Source: Akkermansia sp. RCC_12PD (GTDB lineage Bacteria; Verrucomicrobiota; Verrucomicrobiia; Verrucomicrobiales; Akkermansiaceae). From it: a DNA stretch of 64,000 nt. The notes beneath the pieces are model-generated. The model was not told where the DNA came from, did no database searches, and was given only the letters and a program-made list of their open reading frames with translations. Shown one piece after another: positions 1-9,141 of the stretch. The DNA lies in the NCBI RefSeq assembly GCF_036417355.1, contig NZ_CP143889.1, positions 1,612,001 through 1,676,000 of the forward strand. Direction: 5' to 3'. Position 1 is the stretch's first letter; every line of letters starts with the position of its first letter. The translations under genes and the position numbers were made by a program.

Positions 1-543
1 CTTTTCCTCCGTTTCATAGGAGGGCGTTTCCGGCAGGATGTCCTGAAGGATGGCTTGGAGCTCCCCTTTCGGGTTGATTTCCTTGGGATGGCTGGCGGCG
101 GAGTGCAGGGCGTCGTGCAGAACGCGCAGGGCTATGGCCTTGGCCGTTTCATAATCGGAATCCAGGGACATGGCCCCGAAGACGGATTCAAACGTGTTGG
201 CGATGATGGAGTTTTTGCTTCTGCCGCCCGCTTTTTCCTCTCCCTTGCCCAAAGTGATGTATTTGTCCAGTTCCAGGATAAATCCGTATTTGCCCAGGTT
301 GGCGCGGCTGACGGTGCGGGCGCGCAGTTGGGTCAGCACTCCCTCCGGAGCCTGGGGCATGTGGCGGTAAAGGTACTGGGTAACAGCGAGCTGTAAAATG
401 GCATCTCCCAGGAATTCCAGCCGTTCATATGTCCGGCGCGTTTCCGGCTTGCTGTCCGTGCTGGGGTGGGTCAGGGCCTGTCTGAGCAGGTCCGGGTTCT
501 TGAAACGGTAACCCAGCTTGTCTTCCAGCGCGGTATGGTTCAT
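1..543 (-). CDS. rnc: Ribonuclease III (3' end outside window)
   Basis: RNase III cleaves double-stranded RNA and processes rRNA precursors. Reading the minus strand from the ATG at 543 gives MNHTALEDKLGYRFKNP, then the family signature ERLEFLGDA and the second catalytic block with NTFESVFGA. The start of the dsRNA-binding domain (NPKGELQAILQ) follows near position 80. The frame stays open to position 1, so the gene continues beyond the window and only about 181 residues are seen. It is divergent from the flavin reductase, with 161 bases between them. Identification rests on the two catalytic motifs and their spacing. Confidence 0.96.
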   Translation of the reverse strand, partial: MNHTALEDKLGYRFKNPDLLRQALTHPSTDSKPETRRTYERLEFLGDAILQLAVTQYLYRHMPQAPEGVLTQLRARTVSRANLGKYGFILELDKYITLGKGEEKAGGRSKNSIIANTFESVFGAMSLDSDYETAKAIALRVLHDALHSAASHPKEINPKGELQAILQDILPETPSYETEEK

Positions 544-648
544 CCCGGGAATGCTAGGGCCGCCATCCCGGAAATGCAACTCCAAACGAAGGGTGTTTCC
601 GGCAGGGAGGGGACGCCTTTTCCGCGTCATCCCAGTCGCTCCGCGGCT

Positions 649-676
649 TTGACATATAGCCGGAGAAGTGTAGGAT
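649..676 (+). promoter_or_regulatory. Candidate sigma-70-type promoter of the flavin reductase gene
   Basis: TTGACA at 649-654 is a perfect -35 hexamer. After a 16-base spacer comes TAGGAT at 671-676, four of six matches to the -10 consensus. It lies about 30 bases upstream of the ATG at 705. This is a consensus match only. Confidence 0.4.
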
Positions 677-704
677 GATATGCGAATGAACGTTAGAGAC
701 CACG

Positions 705-1208
705 ATGAAAAAAATTGATCCAAAGGAAATTCGGGATAATGCCGTGCAGTTGATTGGGCACGACTGGATGCTGGTGACGGCTGGAACGCCGGAGCATTTC
801 AATATGATGACGGCCAGTTGGGGCGGCTTGGGCTTTATGTGGAAGAGACCCGTAGCATTTGTTGTGATTCGCCCGCAGAGATATACGTTCGATTTTATCG
901 AGAAGGGGGAGGAATTCACGCTGTCCTTTTTCAGCCATGAATATCATAAGGCGCTGAGCGTTTGCGGAACGACGAGTGGTCGGGATACGGACAAGGTAGC
1001 CGCTTCCGGCCTGTCTCCGTATTTTACGGAAAATGGCAATGTGAGCTTTACGGAAGCCAGGCTGGTGCTGGAATGCCGCAAACTGTATGCGGAGGCCCTG
1101 AAACCGGAATGTTTTCTGGACAGGGCAATCTCCTCGGAGTGGTACGCAGCAGGAGATTTCCACAAGATGTACATTGTGGAAATATTGAACGCCTGGGTAG
1201 AGGAATAG
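705..1208 (+). CDS. Flavin reductase-like FMN-binding protein
   Basis: This 167-residue soluble protein resembles the flavin reductase (FMN-binding split-barrel) family, which uses NAD(P)H to reduce flavin or binds FMN in small oxidoreductases. The N-terminal half has the usual pattern MLVTAGTPEHFNMMTASWGG followed by RPVAFVVIRPQRYTFDFIE and a FTLSFF strand, typical of this fold. Length suits a single-domain member. It is a monocistronic gene between divergent rnc and convergent recF. The physiological substrate cannot be told from sequence. The start at 705 follows closely on a plausible promoter. Confidence 0.85.
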   Translation: MKKIDPKEIRDNAVQLIGHDWMLVTAGTPEHFNMMTASWGGLGFMWKRPVAFVVIRPQRYTFDFIEKGEEFTLSFFSHEYHKALSVCGTTSGRDTDKVAASGLSPYFTENGNVSFTEARLVLECRKLYAEALKPECFLDRAISSEWYAAGDFHKMYIVEILNAWVEE

Positions 1209-1261
1209 CGCCATTGGCGCGGTTTTCCGCCTGCCGTTTTGGGTGGTCCTGGCGGGGGAAT

Positions 1262-2323
1262 TCAACCCTGAACGGACCTGAGCGTGAAGTTTTCCAGCCG
1301 GAAGGCCGGAAGGGGGCAGGGAGTGTCATGCAGCCAGTCCAGATGGGTGGTGGTGATGAGGCTTTGCGCGTCTGCGGGCAGCGCCTGGAGGAAGGCAATT
1401 CTGCGCGTGGGGTCCAGTTCTCCGAAAACGTCGTCAATCAGGTGGATGGGTGTATGTCCCGTTTCTTCCGTAAGCAGGGATGACTGCGCCAGTTTCAGGG
1501 AAATGGCTATGGTTCTTTGCTGCCCTTCCGAGGCGAATTGGGCAGCGCTTCTGCCGTTGAGCGTGATTTCCAGGTCGTCCCGGTGCGGGCCGTTCTGGGT
1601 CTGGCCGTACCGGATGTCTCGGTCCAGCCCGGCACACATCCGTTCGTACAGGTCTCCTTCCTCCTCCGCCCGGTAGGCCGCACCTACCTGTTCCGCCCTG
1701 CCGCCGATGCTGCGGTACGCCATGATGATGTGGGGCAGGAGAAGCTCCAGAAGGCTGGCGCGCAGGCTTCTCAATTCCGTGCCGTATAGGGCGAGCTGCC
1801 GCGTGTAGGCATCTATTTGAAGCCTGTCCCGGCTTTTATGCTTGAGTAGATGGTTGCGCGTTTTCAGCGCCCTTCTGTAGTTGAACAGGGCTGTCCGGTA
1901 GCCGGGGTGCCACTGGGTGCCCAGAAAATCCATGTATTTCCGGCGCGCATCGGCTCCGGCCCGTACCAGGGAAAGATCGTCGTTGCCCATCCAGACGACG
2001 GGGTAGCTGTCCGCCAGGTAGCTGCGCTGGCCCCTGCGCGGTTCGCCGTTTACCTGGAGGTCCGGGGCATCCGGGGACCACAGGATGCGCCGGATTTGTC
2101 CCGGCAGTTCCCCCCGGATGCCGAATGACTGCCTGCCGTGCGCCGTCAGGGGGCTGGGGCGTGCCGTGCGCGGGGATTGCAGGCGCAGCAGGAAGCAGAT
2201 CGCCTCCAGCAGGGTGGTTTTTCCCTGGGCATTGTTTCCCAGAATGACGGCTCCCTGCTGGGGTATCTGCCAGGAAAAGCTGCCGTAGCAGCGGAAGTCT
2301 ATCAGTTTCAGCCTGGAGAGCAT
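1262..2323 (-). CDS. recF: DNA replication and repair protein RecF
   Basis: RecF is an SMC-like ATPase that helps RecOR load RecA at single-strand gaps. The product has 353 residues. Walker A is GNNAQGKTT at about residues 29-37, and the C-terminal Walker B region reads HLIDDVFGELDPTRR. The start at 2323 gives MLSRLKLIDFRCYGSF, the usual RecF N-terminus. A longer form from 2377 would add 18 unlike residues and overlap plsC. It follows cmk and plsC on the same strand, with a 25-base gap to plsC, so the three may be cotranscribed. Confidence 0.96.
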   Translation of the reverse strand: MLSRLKLIDFRCYGSFSWQIPQQGAVILGNNAQGKTTLLEAICFLLRLQSPRTARPSPLTAHGRQSFGIRGELPGQIRRILWSPDAPDLQVNGEPRRGQRSYLADSYPVVWMGNDDLSLVRAGADARRKYMDFLGTQWHPGYRTALFNYRRALKTRNHLLKHKSRDRLQIDAYTRQLALYGTELRSLRASLLELLLPHIIMAYRSIGGRAEQVGAAYRAEEEGDLYERMCAGLDRDIRYGQTQNGPHRDDLEITLNGRSAAQFASEGQQRTIAISLKLAQSSLLTEETGHTPIHLIDDVFGELDPTRRIAFLQALPADAQSLITTTHLDWLHDTPCPLPAFRLENFTLRSVQG

Positions 2324-2348
2324 GGCCGGCGGGAGTCCGGGGAAGGGA

Positions 2349-2960
2349 TTATTCCGTGGGAAGGGCCCGGATGGCATCCATCATTTTGTCCGTCAAATGC
2401 TGGTATGCCTCCTTGCCCTTGGCATTGAGTTCCGCCGGAGTGAAGGGAATGGGATCCCCCACCGTCACGGTGACCGGGCGGATTCTGGGAAAGGTGGCGC
2501 CGATGGGGAAGGCCTCAAAGGCTCCGCTGATGCGCAGGGGCTGTACGGGAACTTTCGTTTTGCTCAGGATGAGGCCGATGCCGCCCATGCCGTCGTGGAT
2601 TTCCCCGTCCGGCGTGCGGGAACCCTCGGGAAACACGAGGACGCGCTTGCCGGATTTGAGCAGGCGGATGATGTGTTTGAGGCTGGCGGCGTCCGGATTT
2701 TCCTGGTCGATGGGGATGGCCTGGCACAGGGGGAGCGCCCATTTGAAAATGCTCTGGAACAGGGTTTTGCGGGCAAAGAAATAGATGCCTTCCTCATAGG
2801 AGATTCCCAGCATGGGCGGGTCCAGAAAGCTCTGGTGGTTGCTGACGATCAGCACGGGGCCGTCCTCAATGAGCTTCTCCCTGTTGATGACCTTCCAGGA
2901 GAAGAAGGCCTTGGAGATGCTTTTGAACAGCGTGTAGAAAACCCAGTAGAAGGAATTCAT
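2349..2960 (-). CDS. plsC: 1-acyl-glycerol-3-phosphate acyltransferase (PlsC family)
   Basis: PlsC-type enzymes transfer an acyl chain to lysophosphatidic acid at the membrane in phospholipid synthesis. The 203-residue product has the HX4D motif as NHQSFLDPP (near residue 41), a substrate-binding FPEGSRT motif near 110, and an N-terminal hydrophobic stretch (FYWVFYTLF). Its ATG overlaps the cmk stop codon by four bases, a sign of translational coupling. A cmk-plsC pair is common in bacteria. The exact acyl acceptor is inferred from the family. Confidence 0.93.
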   Translation of the reverse strand: MNSFYWVFYTLFKSISKAFFSWKVINREKLIEDGPVLIVSNHQSFLDPPMLGISYEEGIYFFARKTLFQSIFKWALPLCQAIPIDQENPDAASLKHIIRLLKSGKRVLVFPEGSRTPDGEIHDGMGGIGLILSKTKVPVQPLRISGAFEAFPIGATFPRIRPVTVTVGDPIPFTPAELNAKGKEAYQHLTDKMMDAIRALPTE

Positions 2961-3598
2961 CTGGCGGAAAGTTTTTGTTGAATGTTGTCTGTAATGAAGT
3001 TGACGACCTGGTCAATGCTCATGTCGGACGTGTCCACCAGCAGGGCGTCCTGCGCCTGCGCCAGCGGCGCAGTGGCGCGGGAGGAATCCTTGCGGTCCCG
3101 ATCCGCGATGGAGTCCGTCAGCCCTTCCGCGGCGCGGCGCGCGGCGCGGACCTCTTCCGAAGCGGTGACGAAGTACTTGAACGGCGTATCCGGGAACACC
3201 ACGGTGCCTATGTCCCGGCCTTCCATGACCACGGGCTCCTGGCGGTTGTAATCCCTCTGGCGGTTCACCAGCAGGGCGCGGACTTCCGGAATGGCGGCGA
3301 TGGTGGATACGTGGTCGTTGACTTCCTGCCGGGTGAGTTCCTCCGTCAGGGGAGAGCCGTTGCAGAGGACGATGGAGCGGCTTCCGTCCTTGCCGAAGGA
3401 GAGGGGAACGGAGGGCAGGGCGGCCAGCACGGCGTCCGTGTCCGCCGGGTCTATCCCCTGTTCCAGCATGTACCAGGTGACGGCCCGGTACATGGCCCCC
3501 GTGTTGATGAAGGTGTAGCCGAGGCGGTCCGCAATGAGTTTGGCGACGGTGGATTTACCGGAAGCGGCGGGACCGTCAATGGCAATGGCTGGGTGCAT
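2957..3598 (-). CDS. cmk: Cytidylate kinase
   Basis: Phosphorylates CMP and dCMP using ATP in pyrimidine nucleotide metabolism. The 213-residue product has the P-loop GPAASGKS at residues 9-16, the NMP-binding segment with NTGAMYRAVTW, and the GRDIGTVVFPD signature used by CMP kinases. Length is normal for the short bacterial Cmk. It is first in a likely cmk-plsC-recF operon. The ATG at 3598 is directly followed by the conserved IAIDGPAASGKST block, so the start is secure. Confidence 0.97.
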   Translation of the reverse strand: MHPAIAIDGPAASGKSTVAKLIADRLGYTFINTGAMYRAVTWYMLEQGIDPADTDAVLAALPSVPLSFGKDGSRSIVLCNGSPLTEELTRQEVNDHVSTIAAIPEVRALLVNRQRDYNRQEPVVMEGRDIGTVVFPDTPFKYFVTASEEVRAARRAAEGLTDSIADRDRKDSSRATAPLAQAQDALLVDTSDMSIDQVVNFITDNIQQKLSAR

Positions 3599-3736
3599 GA
3601 GTGTTTTTTGTGTTGGAAATGGGGGCGGAAGCTGTACGGATTGTAGCTTCCGCCCCCGCGGAAATCAAGACCGCGTTCCGGACGGCATGGGAAAAAGAGT
3701 TTCACTTTTTCCCGTAAATCCGTTATACAGCAGGGC

Positions 3737-5578
3737 ATGGGCCGGCTCAAGCACCCGAAGATGGTGGATATCAAAGACATTTTGGACGAAAATACGCGTC
3801 TCCCTTCCCTGGTGGCCGCGTCCGCTGAAAAGTTGCTTGGTCTGGAACGTTTGAACAGGGCGTACGACAAGATCGTCCGCGACAAGGAGTCCGGTTCTCC
3901 GGAAAACTTCTTCCAGCTGGCTGCCAGGCATTTGAACCTCAAGTTGCAGCTGAGGCCCGGCGATCTGGAAAACATTCCCAAGAAAGGGCCTGTGGTTGTT
4001 GTCGCCAACCATCCCCACGGCCTGTCGGACGGCATCATGTTCGGGGAATTGCTGACCCGCGTCCGGGACGATGTGCGCATTCTTGCCAATGAACAGCTTT
4101 CCCTGTGCCAGGAATTGGAACCCTGGCTGATCAAGGTGGACGTGTACGAGGATGAGAACGCCAAGCGCAAGAACCTTTCCGGAATGCGGAAGATGATTGC
4201 GTGGCTGCGTAAGGGCGGCGTGCTGGGCATTTTCCCCGCCGGAACGGCTTCCAGTTTTTCCCTGGCCCACAAGCGGGTGACGGATGATCCGTGGAATTCC
4301 AATATTGCCGCCATTATCCGGCTGACGAAGGCTACTGTGGTTCCGGTATATTTCCCGGGGCGCAACAGCCTGCTTTTCCAGGGAATTTCCCTGATCAACC
4401 GTAAGGCGCGCGTCGCCTTCCTGCCGCGTGAAGTGGGCAGGGACGGCCGCCGTACGCACCGTATCGTGGTAGGCAAGCCCATTCCCTTCAGCCAGCTCGG
4501 GCAGTATGATTCCGACGAAGCTATGGTTTCCCATTTGCGGTTGCGCACCTACCTGCTGGGCAAGGGTTATGAAAAGAGCCGCCGCCCCCATGTACACAGG
4601 AAGGACAAGAAGGCAAAGATGGCTTCTCTGATTCCGCCCGTGCCCGCCAACGACATACAGGCGGAAATCGACGCCCTTCCTGCGGAGTGCCTGCATGCGC
4701 GCCAGGAAAATGGAGACTGGGACGTGTACGTGGCGGATGCTCTCCAGATTCCCAAAATCCTGATTGAAATAGGCCGACTGCGGGAGTACACCTTCCGCCA
4801 GGTGGGGGAAGGCTCCGGCAAGGCGTGTGACCTGGACACGTATGATAATCATTACAAGCACCTGTTCCTCTGGGACCGCGTCCAGAAGAAGATTGCGGGC
4901 GCCTACCGCATGGGAGAGACGGACAAGATTATTGCCCGCTATGGGGTGAAGGGATTGTACAACGGAGAATACTTCTCATTCTCTCCGGCTGCTCTTCAAG
5001 TGCTGGACCGCTCGCTGGAGATGGGCCGCGCCTTTATTGTGCCGGAATACCAGAAAAGGCCGCTGGCTCTCGGCTTCATCTGGGAGGGCATCGGCCAGTT
5101 CATGGCCCGCAACCATCATTACCGCTATTTGTTCGGAACGGTGAGCATTTCCCGCGACTATTCCAATCTTTCCCGCGCCCTGATCGTCTCTTACCTGAAG
5201 GCGCATGAAATGGAGCCGGAACTGAGCCGGGAAGTCAAGGCCTACAATCCGCCGCGCAAGGCGGACCTGAAAAGGTCGGAATCCTGCATTTTGCCCATCG
5301 GCCTGACGGATGCGCAGGGCCTGTCCCAGCTGGTAGCGGACGTGGAGGAGGACGGCAAGGGAATTCCCGTGCTGCTCCGCCAGTATCTCAAACTGAACGG
5401 GAAGATACTTTCCTTCGGCGTGGACAAGAACTTTGGCGATGTGCTGGACTGCCTGATCCTGGTGGATATTTTCAAAACTCCGGAACGTTCCATCAAGCGT
5501 TACATGGGCAAGGCCACGTATGAACAGCTTCTGCCCTACATCCAGCAGGAGCAGGAAAGCGGCCAGCCGGCGGAATAA
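3737..5578 (+). CDS. Two-domain acyltransferase: PlsC-like domain plus hemolysin/OlsB-like GNAT domain
   Basis: This 613-residue protein joins two acyltransferase modules. Residues about 70-280 look like a PlsC-type O-acyltransferase with NHPHGLSDG (HX4D) and GIFPAGTAS. Residues about 310-500 resemble the hemolysin/OlsB N-acyltransferase family, with stretches such as IGRLREYTFRQVGEG, LGFIWEGIGQFM and YLFGTVSISRDY. The same pair of activities is fused, in this order, in OlsF ornithine-lipid synthases, so synthesis of an aminolipid is a fair hypothesis. The product has not been shown, and the C-terminal 110 residues match nothing I recognise. It is divergent from cmk and appears monocistronic. 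Confidence 0.82.
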   Translation: MGRLKHPKMVDIKDILDENTRLPSLVAASAEKLLGLERLNRAYDKIVRDKESGSPENFFQLAARHLNLKLQLRPGDLENIPKKGPVVVVANHPHGLSDGIMFGELLTRVRDDVRILANEQLSLCQELEPWLIKVDVYEDENAKRKNLSGMRKMIAWLRKGGVLGIFPAGTASSFSLAHKRVTDDPWNSNIAAIIRLTKATVVPVYFPGRNSLLFQGISLINRKARVAFLPREVGRDGRRTHRIVVGKPIPFSQLGQYDSDEAMVSHLRLRTYLLGKGYEKSRRPHVHRKDKKAKMASLIPPVPANDIQAEIDALPAECLHARQENGDWDVYVADALQIPKILIEIGRLREYTFRQVGEGSGKACDLDTYDNHYKHLFLWDRVQKKIAGAYRMGETDKIIARYGVKGLYNGEYFSFSPAALQVLDRSLEMGRAFIVPEYQKRPLALGFIWEGIGQFMARNHHYRYLFGTVSISRDYSNLSRALIVSYLKAHEMEPELSREVKAYNPPRKADLKRSESCILPIGLTDAQGLSQLVADVEEDGKGIPVLLRQYLKLNGKILSFGVDKNFGDVLDCLILVDIFKTPERSIKRYMGKATYEQLLPYIQQEQESGQPAE

Positions 5579-5636
5579 CTCTTTTCAGGCCCTTTCTTCG
5601 GCTTTTTCCGGCCTCCTGTTTTTCCGGAGCAGCCGG

Positions 5637-6533
5637 TTATTGGAAATGCCTGTATCCTCCGGGGAGGGATGAGGAAGGTTCCGGCGTCATCTCACCGATG
5701 ACGGTGAGGGGCGTTTCCGGGAAACGTTCGGAGGCCAGGCGCAGGATTTCTTCACGGCGGCGGGGGGGGAAGGTCATCAGCAGTTCGTAATCCTCTCCGT
5801 CCGCAACGGCCTGGGCAGCCGTGAATCCCTGCCGGACCGGCAGCAGTTCTTCCTGTACGCGGAATCCCAGCCCGGAGGCGGCGGCCAGGCGCGGCAGGTC
5901 GGTGCCTAGGCCGTCGGAAAGGTCCATCATGGCCGTGACCAGTCCGGAGGCTGCCAGAATGCCGCCTTCCCTGACCCTGGGCGTGAACGCGAGATGGTGT
6001 CCCGTCGGGAAGCTCCCGCCCAGCACGCCCGTGACGGCAATCAGGTCGCCCGCCTGGGCGGTGCTGCGCAGGATAGCCTTTCCTTCCGGAATTTCTCCGG
6101 TCAGGGCCACGCTGATAATCAGTCCGTCGGACGGCAGGCCGGAGCTTTCCCCTCCCGCCAGGCTGATGCCGAATTGTTCCGCCAGGTTCCGCATGCCCAT
6201 ATAAATGCCTTCCACCTGGGAAACGGGGCGGTCCGCATGAATCAGCAGGGTGACCAGGGCATGGCGCGGCACGCCTCCCATGGCTCCGATGTCCGACACG
6301 GCGCGGGCCAGGGCCTTTCTGCCGATCAGTTCCGGATCCGTACCGGGAAGGAAGTGCATGCCTTCCACCACGCAGTCGGTTTTCAGGAGCAGGTCCATTC
6401 CTCCGGTGTTTCTGGTTACGGCGCAGTCGTCTCCGGGGCCGGTGACCAGCCCGTCATTGACGGTCATTAGCGGAAGAAGGCGGCGTATGAGCGCATCTTC
6501 CCCTACTTGGCGGATGGCGGAATCATGAGCCAT
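5637..6533 (-). CDS. thiL: Thiamine-monophosphate kinase
   Basis: ThiL makes thiamine diphosphate from thiamine monophosphate and ATP, the last step of TPP synthesis. The 298-residue product begins with the typical GEDALIRRLLP and has PGDDCAV, KTDCVVEGMHF, GRKALARAVSDIGAMGG and GLAGGESSG-like blocks of the AIR synthase/ThiL fold, plus MMDLSDGLGTDLPRLA and a late DGEDYELL motif. Its start overlaps the end of the CPBP protease gene by 11 bases, so the two are probably cotranscribed and coupled. No thiamine riboswitch was noticed upstream. Confidence 0.96.
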   Translation of the reverse strand: MAHDSAIRQVGEDALIRRLLPLMTVNDGLVTGPGDDCAVTRNTGGMDLLLKTDCVVEGMHFLPGTDPELIGRKALARAVSDIGAMGGVPRHALVTLLIHADRPVSQVEGIYMGMRNLAEQFGISLAGGESSGLPSDGLIISVALTGEIPEGKAILRSTAQAGDLIAVTGVLGGSFPTGHHLAFTPRVREGGILAASGLVTAMMDLSDGLGTDLPRLAAASGLGFRVQEELLPVRQGFTAAQAVADGEDYELLMTFPPRRREEILRLASERFPETPLTVIGEMTPEPSSSLPGGYRHFQ

Positions 6534-7386
6534 AGGGTAGCAGCAGGCCGGGATACAGGATGTTGACCAGGGTGGTGGTGTTGAAAATGCAGTGGGCGAT
6601 GATGGGCGTCCAGATGGATTCGGTGTATTCGTACAGCAGCACCAGGATGGCCCCGAACAGGGCCAGGGGAACCAGGGGAACCAGGCTTACGTGGATGATG
6701 CCGAAGAGGAGCGAACTGCTGATCAGGGCGAACCATGCTCCTGTATATTTTTTCATGATAGGGTACAGGTAGCCCCGGAAAATGAGTTCCTCCACGATGG
6801 GCGCGGCAATGGCGGCGCTGAAGCAGATGACGGCAATGAGGGGGACGTTGTCGGAATGCCTGAGCACGGAGACGATGGATTGTTCCGCCGGAGCGTGGGT
6901 CACCCGTTCAATCCATTCGAACAGTCCCATTTGGGCCAGAAGGAAATGGAGGGCAAGAACCAGCAGGTAGCCGCAGACGGGCGCGTAAAGCAGGATTTTC
7001 AGGGAATGCTTCTTCAGGCCCAGGGCATCCATTCTGCCGCTGTGGAACATGCGCACCAGCAGGACGAAGGCCAGAATGAGGTTCAGGCAGGTGCCGTTGA
7101 ATACCTTGTAGCTGTCCAGCTCCATGTTTGTGGTGGTGGGCGGGGCGGAAGCGCCGGGAGGCGTGGCCGCGGCCATCAGGGCGCCCATGCTGAAGTACAG
7201 GACGACGATGCCGCACATTGCCATATCCAGCCCGTCCAGATGATCGACGGGAATATTCCATTTCAGCGGACGTTTCATGCCCGGAACCTGGGACTGGCGG
7301 CATACGCCCGCGGCTACGGCGATAAGCATGATGGCGATCAAGGTGGCCGAAAACAGAGTAATGAGCTGGTCCGTTAATTCATTCAT
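6523..7386 (-). CDS. CPBP family intramembrane metalloprotease
   Basis: The protein has multiple hydrophobic segments and the CPBP (CAAX protease/bacteriocin-processing) signature EELIFRG followed about 30 residues later by FGIIHVSL, giving the glutamates and histidine of the metal site inside the membrane. Such proteins process prenylated or peptide substrates or give bacteriocin self-immunity; the role here is unknown. The start at 7386 (MNELTDQLITLF) leads straight into a membrane segment. An upstream start at 7452 would add 22 less convincing residues. Its 3' end overlaps thiL by 11 bases. Confidence 0.85.
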   Translation of the reverse strand: MNELTDQLITLFSATLIAIMLIAVAAGVCRQSQVPGMKRPLKWNIPVDHLDGLDMAMCGIVVLYFSMGALMAAATPPGASAPPTTTNMELDSYKVFNGTCLNLILAFVLLVRMFHSGRMDALGLKKHSLKILLYAPVCGYLLVLALHFLLAQMGLFEWIERVTHAPAEQSIVSVLRHSDNVPLIAVICFSAAIAAPIVEELIFRGYLYPIMKKYTGAWFALISSSLLFGIIHVSLVPLVPLALFGAILVLLYEYTESIWTPIIAHCIFNTTTLVNILYPGLLLPYGS

Positions 7387-7590
7387 GGGACAGATGAGCT
7401 TGGAATGATGCGCCGTGCCCGGCAAGGCGGGCACGCCCAAGGAAAGGTACATGTTTCTTTAGTGGAAATATGGCGATTTGCCAGAAGAAAGTGAGCTATC
7501 GCTCCGCGTTCCTGAAAAAAAATCATTCGGAAGGTAATGAATACTTTTCAAGGAAAAGCGGGTATGCTACGTTCGCAACGGATTATTGCC

Positions 7591-8973
7591 ATGAATATTC
7601 AACCCAAAATCACGCCCGTGCTGGACCCCGGCTTCGTGCCGGCCGTTCTTTGGAATCAAGCATTTGAAGCCAAAGCTGCTGCCGATCCCGCCTCCCATCA
7701 AGTGGATATCGCCCTGACCCGCAATGACGGGACCTGCTTCCGCTGGTCCGGCAAGCTTCTCCCGCATACCGGAGAAAACGTTGCCCTGAATGAAACTTAT
7801 GTGGAACGCATCGTGAAATTCCTGCTGTGGCAGAAGGGCGGCAACATCATCCTTGTCGCCGGCGATGATGCCATTGCGGACATGCTGGCTTCCCGTTACT
7901 GCAAGGGTGGCATCCGTGAATTTGACTGGGATTTCATCGGCAAGAAGATTTACGGTTCCCCGATCGAAGTGAAGAAGGTATCCGTGGACGAACTGCCTGA
8001 GGAATATTCCGGTTCCATGACATTGGGCCGCAATCTGGACGGCTACCGCATCGGCTTTGACCTGGGCGGCTCCGACCGCAAGTGTGCCGCCGTGGTCAAC
8101 GGGGAAGTAGTCTTCTCCGAGGAAGTTGTGTGGGATCCGTATTTCCAGAAGGACCCGCAGTACCATATCGAAGGCATCCAGGACTCCCTAGAACGTGCCG
8201 CTGCCCATCTTCCGCGTGTGGACGCCATCGGCGGTTCCTCCGCCGGCGTCATCATCAACAGTGAGGTGCGCACTTCCTCCCTCTTCCGCGGCGTCAGCCA
8301 GGAGGACATTGAAAAGACCCTCGGCAAGGTGTTCCGCACTCTGCAGAAGGAAAAATGGAACAATATTCCCTTTGAAGTGGTGAACGACGGTGAAGTGACC
8401 GCCCTCGCCGGAGCCATGGGCATGAACGACAACGCCGTGCTCGGCGTCGCCATGGGCACTTCCGAAGCCGCCGGCTACGTGGACCCGGAAGGCCACATCA
8501 AGCCCTGGTTGAACGAACTCGCCTTCGCCCCCGTGGATTATTCCGAAGAAGGCGGCGTGGACGAATGGTCCAAGGACATGGGAGTGGGCGCCCTCTACTT
8601 CTCCCAGCAGGCCGTGGCCCGTCTGGCCCCTCGCGCCGGATTCCAGTTTGAAGGCATGCCCTTCCCGGAACAGCTCAAGAAGGTGCAGGCCGCCATGGCC
8701 GAAGGCGACGAACGCGCCCGCAAGATCTATGAAACCATCGGCGTGCACTTCGGCTATGCCATCGCGCATTACGCCAGGTTCTACGACATCCGCAACCTGC
8801 TCTTCCTGGGCCGTGTGGCTTCCGGAGACGGCGGGCAGATCATCATTGACAAGGCAGAAGAAGTGCTGCGCACCGAATTCCCGCAGTTGAAGATCCAGCT
8901 GCGCGTGCCGGATGAAAAAACCAAGCGCCACGGGCAGGCCGTAGCGGCGGCCTCTCTGCCGGCTATTTCCTGA
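7591..8973 (+). CDS. ASKHA-fold (ROK/glucokinase-like) sugar kinase-like protein
   Basis: The protein has about 460 residues. A phosphate-1-like strand reads YRIGFDLGGSDRKCAAV near residue 150, followed by DAIGGSSAGVI, a phosphate-2-like VVNDGEVTALAGAMG and an adenosine-type AVLGVAMGTSEAAGY. These are the ASKHA ATPase blocks used by ROK and hexokinase-type sugar kinases. The first 140 residues are an extra domain I do not recognise. The ROK zinc motif is not obvious, so catalysis and substrate are open. The start at 7591 is chosen because the 18 codons before it look like leader; an upstream in-frame start at 7537 exists. Confidence 0.75.
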   Translation: MNIQPKITPVLDPGFVPAVLWNQAFEAKAAADPASHQVDIALTRNDGTCFRWSGKLLPHTGENVALNETYVERIVKFLLWQKGGNIILVAGDDAIADMLASRYCKGGIREFDWDFIGKKIYGSPIEVKKVSVDELPEEYSGSMTLGRNLDGYRIGFDLGGSDRKCAAVVNGEVVFSEEVVWDPYFQKDPQYHIEGIQDSLERAAAHLPRVDAIGGSSAGVIINSEVRTSSLFRGVSQEDIEKTLGKVFRTLQKEKWNNIPFEVVNDGEVTALAGAMGMNDNAVLGVAMGTSEAAGYVDPEGHIKPWLNELAFAPVDYSEEGGVDEWSKDMGVGALYFSQQAVARLAPRAGFQFEGMPFPEQLKKVQAAMAEGDERARKIYETIGVHFGYAIAHYARFYDIRNLLFLGRVASGDGGQIIIDKAEEVLRTEFPQLKIQLRVPDEKTKRHGQAVAAASLPAIS

Positions 8974-8993
8974 CAAACGGATGGAATTTTACA

Positions 8994-9019
8994 GGAGGGA
9001 CCCGGACAGGGTCCCTCCT
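8994..9019 (+). terminator. Probable intrinsic terminator after the sugar kinase-like gene
   Basis: A 10-base-pair stem GGAGGGACCC / GGGTCCCTCC with a five-base loop lies 20 bases after the stop codon. The T-tract is weak, so termination strength is uncertain. Confidence 0.5.
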
Positions 9020-9141
9020 TGCCATCCATCTACGGAGCATGCGTCCCCGGGCCGGTTTTTCCGGCTGCTTAAAAAACAAAGAAGGATATGGAGAGGACGC
9101 CTCCGTTTTTCCATTTTTTTTCCGCAGCCGGCTGTGCTTTC

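Noticed and set aside
7411-7434. Hairpin GTGCCCG/CGGGCAC upstream of the CPBP protease gene
   Set aside because: No T-tract and no regulatory context; could be chance in GC-rich DNA.
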